A stretch of DNA of 64,000 nt, from the NCBI GenBank assembly GCA_023374045.1, contig CM041776.1:139689296-139753295 (forward strand), given 5' to 3'. Positions 41,885 through 54,200 of the stretch are shown in pieces. The position numbers were made by a program, and so were the translations under genes. Every line of letters begins with the position of its first letter. Position 1 is the stretch's first letter. Source of the stretch: Limonium bicolor. Lineage: Eukaryota; Streptophyta; Magnoliopsida; Caryophyllales; Plumbaginaceae. The notes under the pieces are model-generated. The model was not told the origin of the DNA. It worked only from the letters and a program-made list of their open reading frames with translations, and searched no databases.

Positions 41885-42158
41885 ACTCATTTTCGGCGGT
41901 TCCTATATACAACCGCCGAAATAGTCAAGTAAAAGACACATTTTCGGCGGTTGTATAGGAACCGCCGAAAATGAGGCTTCGACTTGATCATTTTCGGCGG
42001 TTCCTATATACAACCGCCGAAAATGTGTCTTTTACTTGACTATTTTCGGCGGTTGTATATAGGAACCGCCGAAAATGAGTCTTTTACTTGACTATTTTCG
42101 GCGAAAATTAAAAACCGCCGAAAATGAGGGGCCGAAAATGGCCATTTTTCTACTAGTG
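41885..42158. repeat. Right subterminal repeats and terminal inverted repeat of CACTA
   Basis: TTTTCGGCGGTT/AACCGCCGAAAA units alternate, with two arms (about 41889-41966 and 41990-42076) forming a long imperfect palindrome. The end is TTTTTCTACTAGTG. Confidence 0.9.
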
Positions 42159-45100
42159 AGCCATTCCGCTTCTTCGATTCCTCATCCTGCAGTAAAAGAA
42201 TATGGAGCCCCCGAGGGGTCAGCAACCCTTTGGCTGGTATGGTTAACGCGCAGCCCATCGGCTACCGGGATGCCGCAACTAATTGTCGTGATGACATGGC
42301 ATTCATTTTAAAACACTCACATATACATAATCATAACATGGGTACTGTACACACCATTACAGATAACACCAAGAACAATTCAATTAGGAAGTGAACCAAT
42401 ACAATTAGTTCCCATGGAGAGCCAGAGAATGTTTCCATAACTCATGCTAAGCTTGTTACATAACTCGTTACCGTCCTGTTAGATTGAACGGATAACTAAA
42501 CACAAGGTGCCTGGATATAGTGCTCCAAGAACACCGAACAACACGTCTTGCCCCTGTGCCCGACGTGAGTCAGTAAAATAGCCTTGGTTAAGCTAAAGGA
42601 AGGTTTGGAAACCAAATTGGAAAAAAACAACCTAACATACAAAGAGAATCGAACAGGTTATGACATCGACTCCCATACTCACACGCGTGGCAGGAACAGA
42701 CCGGTCTCCTCCTTCCCCGTTAGCACTTTTAGTAGTTCAACATTGAACTCATAAACAATTCACAATAATAGGTCAGTCTTGTTAACCCACACAAGGGACG
42801 AGAGTAATACTTAACAACATAATAATATTTAACAACTATAACTCTTTACATGGTTTAATCTTACAAAGTCATTAACACACAGAAAAAAAACACACACAAG
42901 CCGGTGTAAACTGGTGGCAACATACTGCAAGAAAACCATACCTTGGTCCTTGCTTCGATTTGTTTCCACCGTGGGTCACCCCTATACATGATTAATAACG
43001 TCGGTTAATTAACGTACTTGTTCGTCAGTAGTTTGTTACTTTTACATTTCTAGTTATTTTACTTTCACACTTGTTATTACTTCACCAATTTAATTGCCAT
43101 TATAACACTCCTAACATGTCTTATTAACCTCATATCATCATTACTAACTAATCAACCATTTTTAGACAACTTTTCTACCTTAAAACAAGTTTTGGTCCAT
43201 ACAGTGGCCTGTCCGAACTTATGCCGCACTTCCCAATTCGGACGCAAGTCGAGACTCAAACTGAAAATAGCCGCCTGTCCGAACTTGTGTCCGGACTTCC
43301 CAATTCGGACGCAAGTCGAGACTCAAAACTGAAAACGACGCCTGTCCGAACTTGTGTCCGGACTTCGGAAGTTCGGACTGGGTCGAAAAATTTCAAAGTA
43401 GAAGCAGGTACGTCCGAACTTGTGTCCGGACTTCCCAAGGTCGGACAAAGTCGAGACTCTGTAAATTTTTATGCAACAGGCCTGTCCGACGTCCATGTCC
43501 GGACGGATGTTCGGACAAGGCAAAACACTCATTTTCTAAGCCTTAAAATACTTAACCAATTTCCACCCAAACCTCTAACACTTATAGTATTTCCTCCTTA
43601 AGTTTCTAAATGGTGTTTCATGCCTATTTAGCCATTATACCAAAATATTTCCTCACCATTTACACATCATTCTCAAGCATCTTTTCTTACACCTAATTCC
43701 TTATGTCATTCTTGTAGTTCCTCTTACAAGTTTTATTCCTTCTTTGTTACCAAGTGCATGAGTCCTAACAACTCCAAAATGACTTTGGTGTAATCCTAAA
43801 CACCCACTGTATTCTAAAACCTTCAAGACAATGTCTAAGTCCTTTTTGCCCTCAAAAACATCTTAATACATAGTTTCTTTCCTAGTAAAATACCCAGCCC
43901 TTCACAAGACTTCCTAGTTTCCCAAAAATTCTCTTAAACACCTATAACCTCCTATACATTACCTAATTTTTGACATGGGTTCTCCTAGAACATTACAAAG
44001 CCAAAACACATTGTTTTCTCCATTAAGCCACTAGAACACCTAAATTCACAAAGAACACTCTCACACACAAAGTTTCACCCAAATTACACTACATTACAAT
44101 ATAGTGCATAATTTAAATTGCATGGCACTTAGGCCCTTAAATAACATGGCATGTAGGGCCTTAAGATGCATAAATCTTAAACACTGAATTTCCACAATAT
44201 ACTTGTTTTTGACCTGCAAATACACTCAACAATACATATGCCTTTTACTAAGCCCTTAAGATCATTCTTCTAAGTCATTCACCATTGGCTCCTTAGATAA
44301 TTTTAACAAGCATTATAAGCTCATTTCTCCTAAGGCATTAAACTACATTAGGTTAGCATATTTACCTCTTTTTCCTCACAAACTTCTTTCTTGTTTCCTT
44401 GACTAAATTGGCAAGGCTTTTAGTTGCTTGTCAACTTCTAAACATTATACAAATGATATAATGAATATACAAGCTTTAAGCTTCATCTCATTGTAAACCC
44501 TAGTTACATATATTGTTTTAAAGCATTAAGGTAGTTGTTTTATCTTGGTATTTGAAGAGAGTTTGAATATCTATCAAGAGAGGACTCAACCTAGTCCTTG
44601 AAAGGTTGGAATGAAGCTAGAACAAGCAATATAATGAGCACCATCAATGGTGATTTCGATCAAGATAAAAACATGAAGAAACATCATTTTTCTTTGAGAT
44701 TCCTTACCTAGAAGCAAAGGAGATCAATAATATGTAGAAATATAAGCTCAAGCTCCTTCAATGGTGGAACTCCATGGCACCGAAATGGTGGTCTTGAAGT
44801 TTTGAGAAGATAGGAATGAAGAGCTTGATGAGACTAAGAGAATGATGGTGTTGTTTTTGATTTGGTTAAGTGAGCTAGGAATTACAAGTGGTCAAAGATG
44901 GAGTTTTGATGGTGGTGGTGTATTACCGTGAGAGAGCAAGAATGGAGAAGGTGAAGTGTTGGAGACGGTGGGAATGCAGGAAGGAAAGAGAGAATGAAAA
45001 TAAGTTTTTTTTTTAGATATTGACTTAACGTCTATTTTCTTTTGCTATTTTATTTTCTTTTCTATCTTTATCAATTATCAAAGGGATGAGTCATCCCATA

Positions 45101-45642
45101 AGAAACCGGCCCCCTTTATTACATAAGGGGTATTTTAGTCTTATTTGTCAATTTAATTACTTATAATAACATATGTTACAAACTAGCTTATAAAAGTTAC
45201 TATTCATAAAAACAAGGCACATAAGTGAAATTTTTTATTTCCCATTGATATAGACTTCTAAATGTGATACTATATAGTACACATGTTAATTAAGAGTAAT
45301 GATGGACATTTAGCCATTCAAAACTCATTTACAAGACAATTTTTCAAAAATGTGCTTTAAGACTCCTTAAAGCACATTTTGTGTTTTAACTTGTTTTCAA
45401 GCTTGTTTTTCTTTGGTATTGGTTTTAATATGTTCATTATATATAAATAAGGTCTTGGTAAGTTCATTAGGTCTTAACCTAGCTTATCCCAAGCTTAGAG
45501 CACATTTTGGCTCTTTTGACCTTAAAGCACATTTTGTGTTTTCTATGGTTTAATTTGCTTACTAATGTTTCTAAGACTCTTTTTAGTCTTAATATACCAT
45601 ATTTAAATGTTTAAACAACATACTAAGGTTTGGGGTATTTTA
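42159..45642 (-). repeat. 5' LTR of element C, second part
   Basis: Continues the LTR after CACTA. It shares with the B LTR 'ggggtcagcaacc..tggctggtatgg' (42215) and 'agccttggttaagct' (42580), with about a quarter of bases changed by eye. It contains a five-unit hairpin cassette (43211-43517) and the long AT-rich stretch 43520-45640. The end GGGGTATTTTA differs from the GGGGTATTTCA of B and D at the terminal dinucleotide. Confidence 0.8.
43211..43517. repeat. GTCCGAAC/GTTCGGAC cassette in the C LTR (about 5 units)
   Basis: Units about 70 bp apart, with CTTGTGTCCGGACTTCC variants, and spacers with 'GCAAGTCGAGACTC' as in elements A and B. Confidence 0.85.
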
Positions 45643-46610
45643 ATTGGGGGAGGTCGGTATTCTTATCAAATACCGACTTCCAAATAAGACTTGTCTTCGG
45701 ACTCGTCGCCTAGAGTCGACAAATAGACTCGACCTCCACGGACTTCTTGTTTTAGGAGGGAGGCATACTAAGATGGCGTGGGGGGATCTAGCCTACATCC
45801 CCAACAAACTAAGAAATGTTGTTTATTGTCGGTAAGTGTACTGCTGCTGGCTAGGGTTAACCAAGCTCTACAAAAATAAGCAACGAACTAAGGGCTAACC
45901 AATTCTATTTAAAGAGTGGTTTGTATTTTGAGATTAAGATAAGGTTTGAGATTAGATACAACCATTTCTATTTAAAGAGTGGTTTGTATTCTAAGACTAA
46001 GATAAGGGCTAAGATTGAGGTAAGATAAGGTTGGACTAAGATTAAGAGGAAACATAACTTAAGGAATTAAATAATTGACTAATTAATTAAGGGAACGCAT
46101 TTAAGTCATTCATTGTGTTTGAACTTTGATTGTTCATATTTGGCTTGTTGTTTATTGCACTTTTCTATTATGTTGTGCATCTAATCAACTTCCATGCTAT
46201 CAACAATTAGTCGTCGTAGCCACGTTAGCTTGGGGGCCATGAGAGGATCGTACCAGCAATTTTGCTGACCCCTTTGGGGGCTGTTTTTATTTCGCAGGTG
46301 AATGACAGAAGGCGACAGTCCTGAGAGTAGGATCGGGTAGAATTTACTTCGGGTTGTCTTCTTTTAGTTGTACGAGTAGTGTTTGTACACGCGTTTAGTG
46401 AATGGTATGAGATGTTAGTAAGTTGTATAGGATGTAAGGAGATTGTACGATTGATATGTAAATGAATAAGGATTGTAAGTACTAATGTTCGGTATATTCT
46501 GTTAGTCAGACCGTGGCAAGGTCCTAGAGTGTATTTAATTCCGCTGCAACGTTTGTATATATGTTGTTAAGTTTGCGATAACCACAGTTGGATTGAGATG
46601 GGGTGTTACA
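45643..46610 (+). repeat. Truncated, inverted piece of a D-type LTR
   Basis: Ends GGGGTGTTACA at 46610, the exact complement of the D LTR start. Working leftward it keeps the hairpin repeat (AGAGTGGTTTGTATT units), the 'gcttgggggccatgagagga' block and 'cttgtcttcggact'. It breaks off near 45643 where the C LTR ends. It is about 1 kb of a 4.4 kb LTR, strongly diverged from the two D copies. Confidence 0.75.
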
Positions 46611-46845
46611 AAGGAGAAAATTAATAGAATGAAAGATGGGTTTAACTCCAGACTCGGATGTAAAAGGAAATTACAAAGATAAACTACCACCTTACCTCAA
46701 ATTCGGCACGAACACTAGAAGAGAAAGGAGGAAGAAGACGTAGTTCCTTGTTGCTGGCGAGAATCACCAGAGGGAGGATGCTTGTTCTTGTTCGCTAGTT
46801 AGGGTTGAAGTGGAGAAGGAATGAACGGTGGTGCGGCACTATTTC
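46611..46845. other. Unassigned 235 bp between LTR pieces
   Basis: No ORF and no similarity noticed to the other elements. It ends ATTTC, the putative left target duplication of D; the matching copy would be outside the window. Confidence 0.4.
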
Positions 46846-47451
46846 TGTAACACCCCAACTCAATCCAGATGTGGTCTCGCAACTTAACAGTATATATATA
46901 TAAACATGTCACAGCGGAATTCTTTACAATCCAGGACCTTGCCACGGTCTGACTACAGAATATACGAACATTAGTACATAACAACCTTAACCAAATACAT
47001 ATTCTTCTTACAATCCTCTCAACAACCTATACATCTTACTAACTCAATTGCCATACGAGTGTACATGCACAACTCGTAGGTCACACTTAATCCTTAACAC
47101 TTGTATCCTCTTCTTACTCTTGCGACGGCCGCTTCCTGATGTACCTGTGTAGTAAAAACAGCCCCCAAAGGGGGTCAGCACGAATGCTGGTACGATCCCC
47201 TCATGGCCCCCAAGCTAACGTGGCTACGACGACTAATTGTCGATAGCATGGAGGTTGATTAGATGCACAACATAATAGAAAGTGCAGTAAACAACAACTC
47301 AGATATGAACAATCAAAGTTCACACACAATGAACGACTTAAATGCATTCCCTTAATTAGAGAGTTAGTTATTTAACTCCTTAAGTAATGTTCCCTCTTAA
47401 TCTTAGTCCATCCTTATCTTACCTCAATCTGGTTCTTATCTTAATCTTAGA

Positions 47452-47690
47452 AACAACCATCCTTTAGTAAGGAGTGGATGTAGCTTATCTTAATCTTAAT
47501 ATCACAACCATCCTTTAAAAAGGAATGGTTGCAACTTATCTTAACCTTACCTTAATCTGAAACTTAACAATACAAACCATCCTTTAAAAAGGAATGGTTG
47601 CAACTTATCTTAACCTTACCTTAATCTTAATCTCAATCTCAATCTTAATCTCAGTATACAAACCTTTCCTGGAAGGGATTGGTTGTATCT
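47452..47690. repeat. Tandem hairpin repeat in the D LTR
   Basis: Four units of about 60 bp, each centred on AACCATCCTTTAAAAAGGA followed by ATGGTT or variants, so each unit folds back on itself. Linkers repeat CTTATCTTAACCTTA. The second LTR has the same at about 56853-57090. Confidence 0.8.
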
Positions 47691-48496
47691 AATTCGAACC
47701 TGGGATTTAGGTGATCCCACCGCACCATCTTAATGCCACCTACTCTGGACGGGAGTCCAGCGTAGCTGAGCCGGCAACCGGCCCTAGGCAACAAGTCCGA
47801 AGACAAGTCCTTAAGCGGAGGTCGAATCTGCTATAGATAACGACCCCCTTTCCTTAGCATGCATGACCGAGATCGGTCCCGGGTTTCCTCACTCAAGTTC
47901 CAGTTAGTAGTTATCTCAAGACCCTGTTTGTTGGTTAACCTCTTTCGGTTCATATCGTCCCTCATTAGGGGGCGTTCCTTAGTCTCACTCAATTCCTTAC
48001 TAAGCATTGGTTAGTAAGTTCTCACGGTATGTTGTGTTAGTTTTCAAACATCACACAACAATACAATATATATATATGTTCAGGTTGCATGCTTTATCTT
48101 GTTTAGTGAGCACACAAAACAAATAGCACACAAGCCGAGGGACACCTCGTTAGCAAGCAGGTCACAAGAACTGTACCGTTCACCGTTGGCCGTTCAGTTG
48201 CTTAATCTCTTCCGGAGTCCAATTTCCAAGTCCTAAAACATTCATTCAGTTTTAGGTTGTTAATCACTTAACTTCAATTCAACTTACTCTTACTTAACTT
48301 ACTTAACCCTTAATGACTCCAACCTAACACCTCTTAAGTCTTACAACTTAATCTTACAAACTTAATCTTAAACTTTTAAGTTAACTCTTAACTTAATCCC
48401 TTAGGTCTTTATACCTCTAATCATTATTGCCCCCTTAATGGGGTACCTTTAATACCACTAAACTCTCTTAGGGTTTCTTTTTTTTTTTTTTTTTAT

Positions 48497-48613
48497 GGTC
48501 CGACCGACCCACCGACCGACCCACCCCTGGGTAGGTCGGGTGCAGAGAACATCCAACTTCACAGTTTCAGCCCGACCGACCCAGACTGGGGTCGGTCCCC
48601 TGGGTAGGTCGGC
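48497..48613. repeat. GGTCGG/CCGACC hairpin block in the D LTR
   Basis: Two hairpins built from CCGACCGACCCA and TGGGTAGGTCGG, separated by a 30-base AT-balanced spacer. Repeated at 57902-58012 with one repeat unit less. Confidence 0.8.
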
Positions 48614-51255
48614 TGCAGAAACTTCCCATACATTGTCAAACTTTCTCCAAATTTTTCCTCAAGCCTCCTAATGTGTTCTAACATCATTTGGCACATCAAA
48701 CACACCTTATAACCTCCACCAAACTCATTAAAACAACTTCCAAGGATCTTCTCAAACTTTTACTCAATTCTTACAAGAAATTCCTAACACTTGTCAATTA
48801 ATTCCTTATACTTCTAACATGTACATTTTGCCTAAAACTTCAACTAACCAAAGTGTTTCTTTTCTACCCATATAACTCCTTCTTAACATCATTGCACTCC
48901 TTCTTTGCTTGTTAAACCTTCCAAGGTTATCTTGCATGTCCATGCACAATTTATCTTCTTTTCACTTGTTACTCATCACTCTTGAACTCTTAAGCTTGCT
49001 TATACATTTCTTTCCATTATCTTAATACCTTGACATTGTTCTTCATTTACCTTAACCATGCAACACCCTCCTTAGACATTTCCACTTCTCTTATGCAACT
49101 TACTCACCATTCTCATGATCATACCCTCTTATACGTTTCTAGTCATTTTCCTTGATGACTTACAACATCCTCCTTCCATTTTCACTTCCATCACCCAAGT
49201 CCTCACATTACCATTCAACTAAACCTTACTAATCCACAACTAACATCACCACCTCTTACACAAACTTCCCGAACTCTCATTGTTCTTCTCTTAGTTCATA
49301 CCTAAATCATCTCGAAGCATTATACATCATTTCCTTAAAACTTATGCACAAGTCTTACATTCCTCATATCATGATTTTGGTGTGTTTAATACACTCACCA
49401 ATCCTCTAATTCCTCCTAGACATCTCTGGGTCATTCTAAACCTCAAGAACTCCTTAGTTAACTCATTTCCACCCAATTTTCTTTTCATGCTCCCTAGTAA
49501 ACCCTAGGGCATATTAGCTCACCACTACCACTTAAACACTTTGTTTTCTACTCAAATTTCGCCATAGCTCCTCTAGTATCTAATCATGCCCAAACACATT
49601 ATTCACAACAAACTCAATATATTGCAATAATCTTAAATTGCATAGCACTAAGGCTCTTAAATGACATGGCTCTTAGGCACTTAAATGACTTAAACTTAAA
49701 CACTGAATTTCCCACATATATAAGCTTTCGACCTGCAAATACACTCATCAATCTCATAGTAGTTATAATGCTCATAAAATCCACCTTAAACTTATATTAC
49801 TAACTCATTCTCATTAGCTCCTTAATCACAAGTTCATAAGCTTGTTTAAGTTCTTTTTCTTAGGTTATATAACCCAATACACAATGTAAGCTCTAAGCCA
49901 CATTGGTACTTATCTAAAACTCATTTCTTAAACTTAAACCACCATTAGGTAAGCAATTTACCTTGTTTTTCCAAGCCTCTCCTCACACTTTCCTCCTTAG
50001 TTTCCTTTGTTTCATTATCGGCCACCCACTTAGATTTCCTTGCCAATGTTCTAATCAATCCACAATAACTCTAATGAGTGCTAATGAACACACTAACCGT
50101 AAGGAATCATACCTAGGTTAAAAATGTGTTCTAAGGTATTAAAAATGGATATTTTACCTTGAAGTCTTAAGGTAGGCTTGGATATGAATCAAGAAGGGCC
50201 TCCTCTAGCCCTTGGAGAATAAATCAAGCTAGAACAAGGCATAAAAACATAGCCCCATGAGAAGGAATTTTCGGCCATGTACAAGAAATGATGGAAACAT
50301 GGTTTTTCTTACATTTTCTTTACCTTAAGGGAATGGAGAAGCTAATGAGCTCTTCAAACTTGATTTTCCTCCATCAATGGAGTTTTATCATGGCACCAAA
50401 ATGGAGCTTTGAAAGATTTGAAAAGATAGAAAGATAGGTCTTGACCTAACTAAGACAAATATGCAATTTGTTTTGGATTTGGAGCTTGGAGTTGTATTTG
50501 GCAAGTGATTGAAGATGAAGAACCATGGGGAAGCAACACTCTCGGTTTTGGAACAGAGAGAAGAAGAAGAAACCGTGGGTGAAGGAGAGAAATGGAGAAT
50601 AAAGGAGAGAAGTGAGCTAATATAAGATTTTGCTTTAATAAAGCAAATAGTAACTTCTTTACTTATCTTCTATTCCTTTCTCATTTGATGACTCATGTGG
50701 TGACTCCCCACATAAAACCGGCCACCTACCTTAAATGAGGCTAGTCATGGTCTTTGTTGACCAACTAATTAGCTTAAGTTGATTAAAACTTAAACTAGTC
50801 ACTATTTGGCACTATTCACTAATCAGTGCACATATTTCTGAAATTTTTGATTTCCCATTGATTTAGACCTCCTAATGTGATACTAATTAGTACACATGTT
50901 GATTAAAGAGTAATGATGGACATTTAGCCACTCAAAACTCAATTCTAAGACAATTTCTCAAAAATGTGCTTTAAGACTTCTTAAAGCACATTTTGTGTTT
51001 TAACTTTTTTCAAGCTTGGTTTTTTTGCTACTTGATTTAAAATGACCATTAGAATATTACTAAGGTCCTATCATGATATTGGGTACTCACCCAAGTCTCT
51101 CCAAGCTTAGAGCACGTTTTTGCCCTGATTGCCTTTAAGACCTTTCTTGTGTTTTCCTTGGTTAAGATTGTCTACCAATCTTTCTAAGGCATATTCTAGC
51201 CTTACTACATCATGATTTGATGTTTACTTAGCATACTTAGGTTTGGGGTATTTCA

Positions 51256-51273
51256 ATCTACCCCCCTTAAAAG
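51256..51273 (-). promoter_or_regulatory. Polypurine tract of D
   Basis: Minus strand CTTTTAAGGGGGGTAGAT, abutting the LTR (TGAAATACCCC). The same is found next to the second LTR at 60624-60643. Confidence 0.8.
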
Positions 51274-54200
51274 AACTTTGTCCCCAAAGTTCCCATGCAT
51301 CTTTTCTTATTAGAATACATGTCTTACCTCATTCCTTAGATCATATAGATCATACTTATGTATAATATTGGATCCCCTATTCTCATACTTAAATATCACA
51401 CAACATGCTTAAGCATGTGCAGCACTCAAAATTCCTTTGTTCCTTTTGATGATTAAAACATTCACATAACTTCCAACGTATTCTCCCCATGTCACCGGTC
51501 CGTAGACAATGGCTCATTCGTCCTCGTCACCATGGGCCAGAATACAAAACACGCTGCTCTCCCCATGTCACCGGTCCGAAGACAAAGGCTCGTGCGTCCT
51601 TGACTTCATGGGCGAGACTCAGTAAAAAGGTAATCCTTTTTACGAGGTCATGTGAGGAATAATTCCTCTAATTAAAAATACAAGCAACTCCAATTTCATT
51701 TTATCCTAAGGCCTCTATTCTTAGTGTGATTTAATTATGACCACTGGTAGGGAGTTTCAGGAATCATCCAACCCTGATGTGATCAGCATCGGTGTAGAAC
51801 TATCCTTCCACCCCAATTTGTGTTCGGTTTCCCTTGATCCCTAGAAAATCAAGTTTCGCCTCCCACGTCATTTTCAACCAAATCCATAATTCACTCATGT
51901 CCAATTTTCTATCTTTTTAGTTCTTCTAATCATAATCAATACATCTCCAAAGTGTGGACTCATTCCATCAAACACTCCCGATTCATCTCTTAGTAATTAC
52001 CTCAAGACTTAAATTCCTACTAAGTTCCATATCAGTCTCATATCAACTTCCACTGTCTCATACCACATAGCATTACTATCTTCTTCCTCATACTCATATC
52101 AAATGATATCTCATAGTGTTATCTTATTCTTATCCCACACCTAGTCTCATATCGACTCATACCTCATATATTCCTTATTTCTTAAGTCTCCTTAATCCAC
52201 TTAATCTTCTTCCTTAATTCTCTTAACTTGTACTCACACCGGAGTTAACAAGATAGGTACCTAATATGTATGGTATCCACATCTTCTGTGTGCAATAACC
52301 ATAATTTATCTCAAAATGTTTATGTAAAACATATTCTCAAGTTATTTTGTGCTATGCACACCGTAGTTTATGTACTCAGTACACAAACATACGCTAAGCG
52401 GTTTTCGCTCTACCCCCCTTAAAATGGATTACGCCCACGTAATCAACACCATCACATTCTTGAACATAAGTCCAAGATGTCTAATTCTCACCAAGCATTC
52501 TAGCTTCCATGTCATCTATCTTACTTATAATTCGATGAGAAATGGTTTAGTCTCTGTATCGAGGATTCTTAACGGTACTTATACTGTTTCCTTAACTTAG
52601 TTTGGTCTAATCTCAAAGGTAGTGATCTGCTAGCTTCCGCTGCACCACTCTGATAATCTTAGGCCTAATTGTCTCAATGGGCACGTGTTATCTTTATATA
52701 TACACGGCCTTAATGAGTTGTAACTCGTCTATCCATTCTTCTTGAAGATCTTACGCTCATACTCTTAGTATTTTCTCGAATATCTAAATTGTTCTCCCCA
52801 ACTGACCTTTGGTCTGAGGATGATTCTTAGTCTGAAACTACTGTTTAGTGCATAATGCGCTTTACAGTCTTAATCCCTTACATCTTAAGACATATCCAAT
52901 GTCTGTACTTAATAATCCGTGCTTTTCGCGCTTCATAGTCCTTAATTATCTGTTCTCTGGTTCCTCTGTGTTGCTGGTTCAACTGAATTCTTCTCTTCGG
53001 CTGTCTGTGGTAGTAGCTGCTCTTGTATGATCTTGCCTCGTTGTCCGTGGTACGGAGTCGACTACCTCCCGTGTTCTTTACACTACTCGTCTACATGCAT
53101 GGGGTACCTTACTGGTACATTACTACTTACTCAACTAACTCATAAATGAGCGTGTCCGGCCCGCAAGCCCCTGTGGGGTGCAGTCGTCCCATGTCTCATT
53201 TTAGTAAACTCATAGTGTCCGTCACACGTTTAGCTATTGCTAAGTATGAAGTATTCTGTTGTCGATCTCCTCTTTCATTGTTCCATAATAACATTTATTG
53301 TTCTTCTTGAAGTTAATCAAGGGAAATCTATTCACTATGCTCTTGGGTATTGTATACTCCAGCTCCTTTCTGTATTCCGTCGTGATTCGGTCTCTTAATA
53401 ATTGAGGTCTCTTCGTAGAGCCTCTTATCTTGTTCCTCATATTTATGCTACTAGGAATGCACTTCCAGTTCCTTAAGGAATGGGTAGTGTGCTTCCTGTA
53501 AAATCTTACCTAACCAGGTCCAGGCTACTGGCATCAATGCTCAGTTCGTCTACCATCTTATTTTCTTACTTATGCTGGTCTTAACTCATAAATCTAATTG
53601 CCTCAGTGTCAATATTTGACGGCTCATACATAATGGTCGCCTTACCGCGCACCATGACTTAATTCACTCATCTAACTATTATACTCACGACCATTTCTAC
53701 CGTGGTAGTTGGCCTTTACCATGTTACCCATTAATGGTGCAACCTCTTACTCACTTATTCTAATATCTTACCTTATACTCAATCCCTTTTTGGTGTAAAT
53801 ACACTGGGAGTTCTCTCATTCCGATATTGGCGGTTGTCGTACTGTGTTGTAAAATAGTTGACTCTTGATATGAAGATGTTATGCTCCAATCTCAGATTCG
53901 TAAGTAAGCTAATTTCTTTCACTTTCTCTCATCCTTAGTGATGTTATCTACCATGTGGTTTTAACTGGTTATTGAAGAAGTCATCCACTGAATTGCAAGC
54001 TCTTATGAGCTTTGATTAATTGATGTGCCATAATGTGCAGTCACAATGTTTATCTCTGCCCATTACTAATTCTTACATCCCGGGTGTTGGGATATGGGGT
54101 CTATCTGTGGAACCTTCCTTATTACTCAAGTGTATCTGGTATGTTCTAAGGTAATCTCAAGGTTCATAATTTCCATTTTAAATAAAGTGTATTTTATCTC

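Larger units (their letters stand above)
32883..42158 (-). mobile_element. CACTA (En/Spm) DNA transposon, 9276 bp
   Basis: Ends are CACTAGTAGAAAAA and its inverse, with AGC duplications. Both ends carry arrays of TTTTCGGCGGTT/AACCGCCGAAAA. Two genes are on the minus strand: a tnp2-type transposase (40358 down to about 37071) and a multi-exon TNPA/Ulp1 gene (36975 to 33603). The promoter side is therefore the right end (40360-42158). The transposase has at least one frameshift, so this copy may not be autonomous, though nearly all its domains remain. Confidence 0.95.
20761..45642 (-). mobile_element. Element C: chromovirus with an AlkB domain, broken by E and a CACTA insertion
   Basis: Read on the minus strand: 5' LTR (45642 to 42159, then 32882 to 32539), PBS (32533-32522), gag (32319-30847), AlkB (30713-30627, then 25082-24406), protease/RT/RNase H/integrase/chromodomain (about 24200-20900). 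E fills 25083-30626 and CACTA fills 32883-42158. The 3' LTR is either the copy at 16837-20760 or missing; the junction at 20761 has no good polypurine tract. The initiator tRNA-Met PBS, DSGAS protease and C-terminal chromodomain support chromovirus, probably the Tekay/Del group because of the LTR length. Confidence 0.75.
46846..51255 (-). repeat. D LTR, first copy (4410 bp)
   Basis: TGTAACACCCC...GGGGTATTTCA. It includes a tandem hairpin repeat (47452-47690), a GGTCGG hairpin block (48497-48613) and long AT-rich, gene-free sequence (48640-51240). Confidence 0.92.

Noticed and set aside
51493..51615. CCCCATG...CATGGGC duplication in D as a coding or RNA gene
   Set aside because: It is a simple 75 bp tandem duplication present in both D copies, with no further support for function.
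52370..52600. 76-codon ORF repeated identically at 61749-61979 as a conserved small gene
   Set aside because: Identity is explained by duplication of the whole D array, and the frame runs antisense to decayed pol with no protein features.
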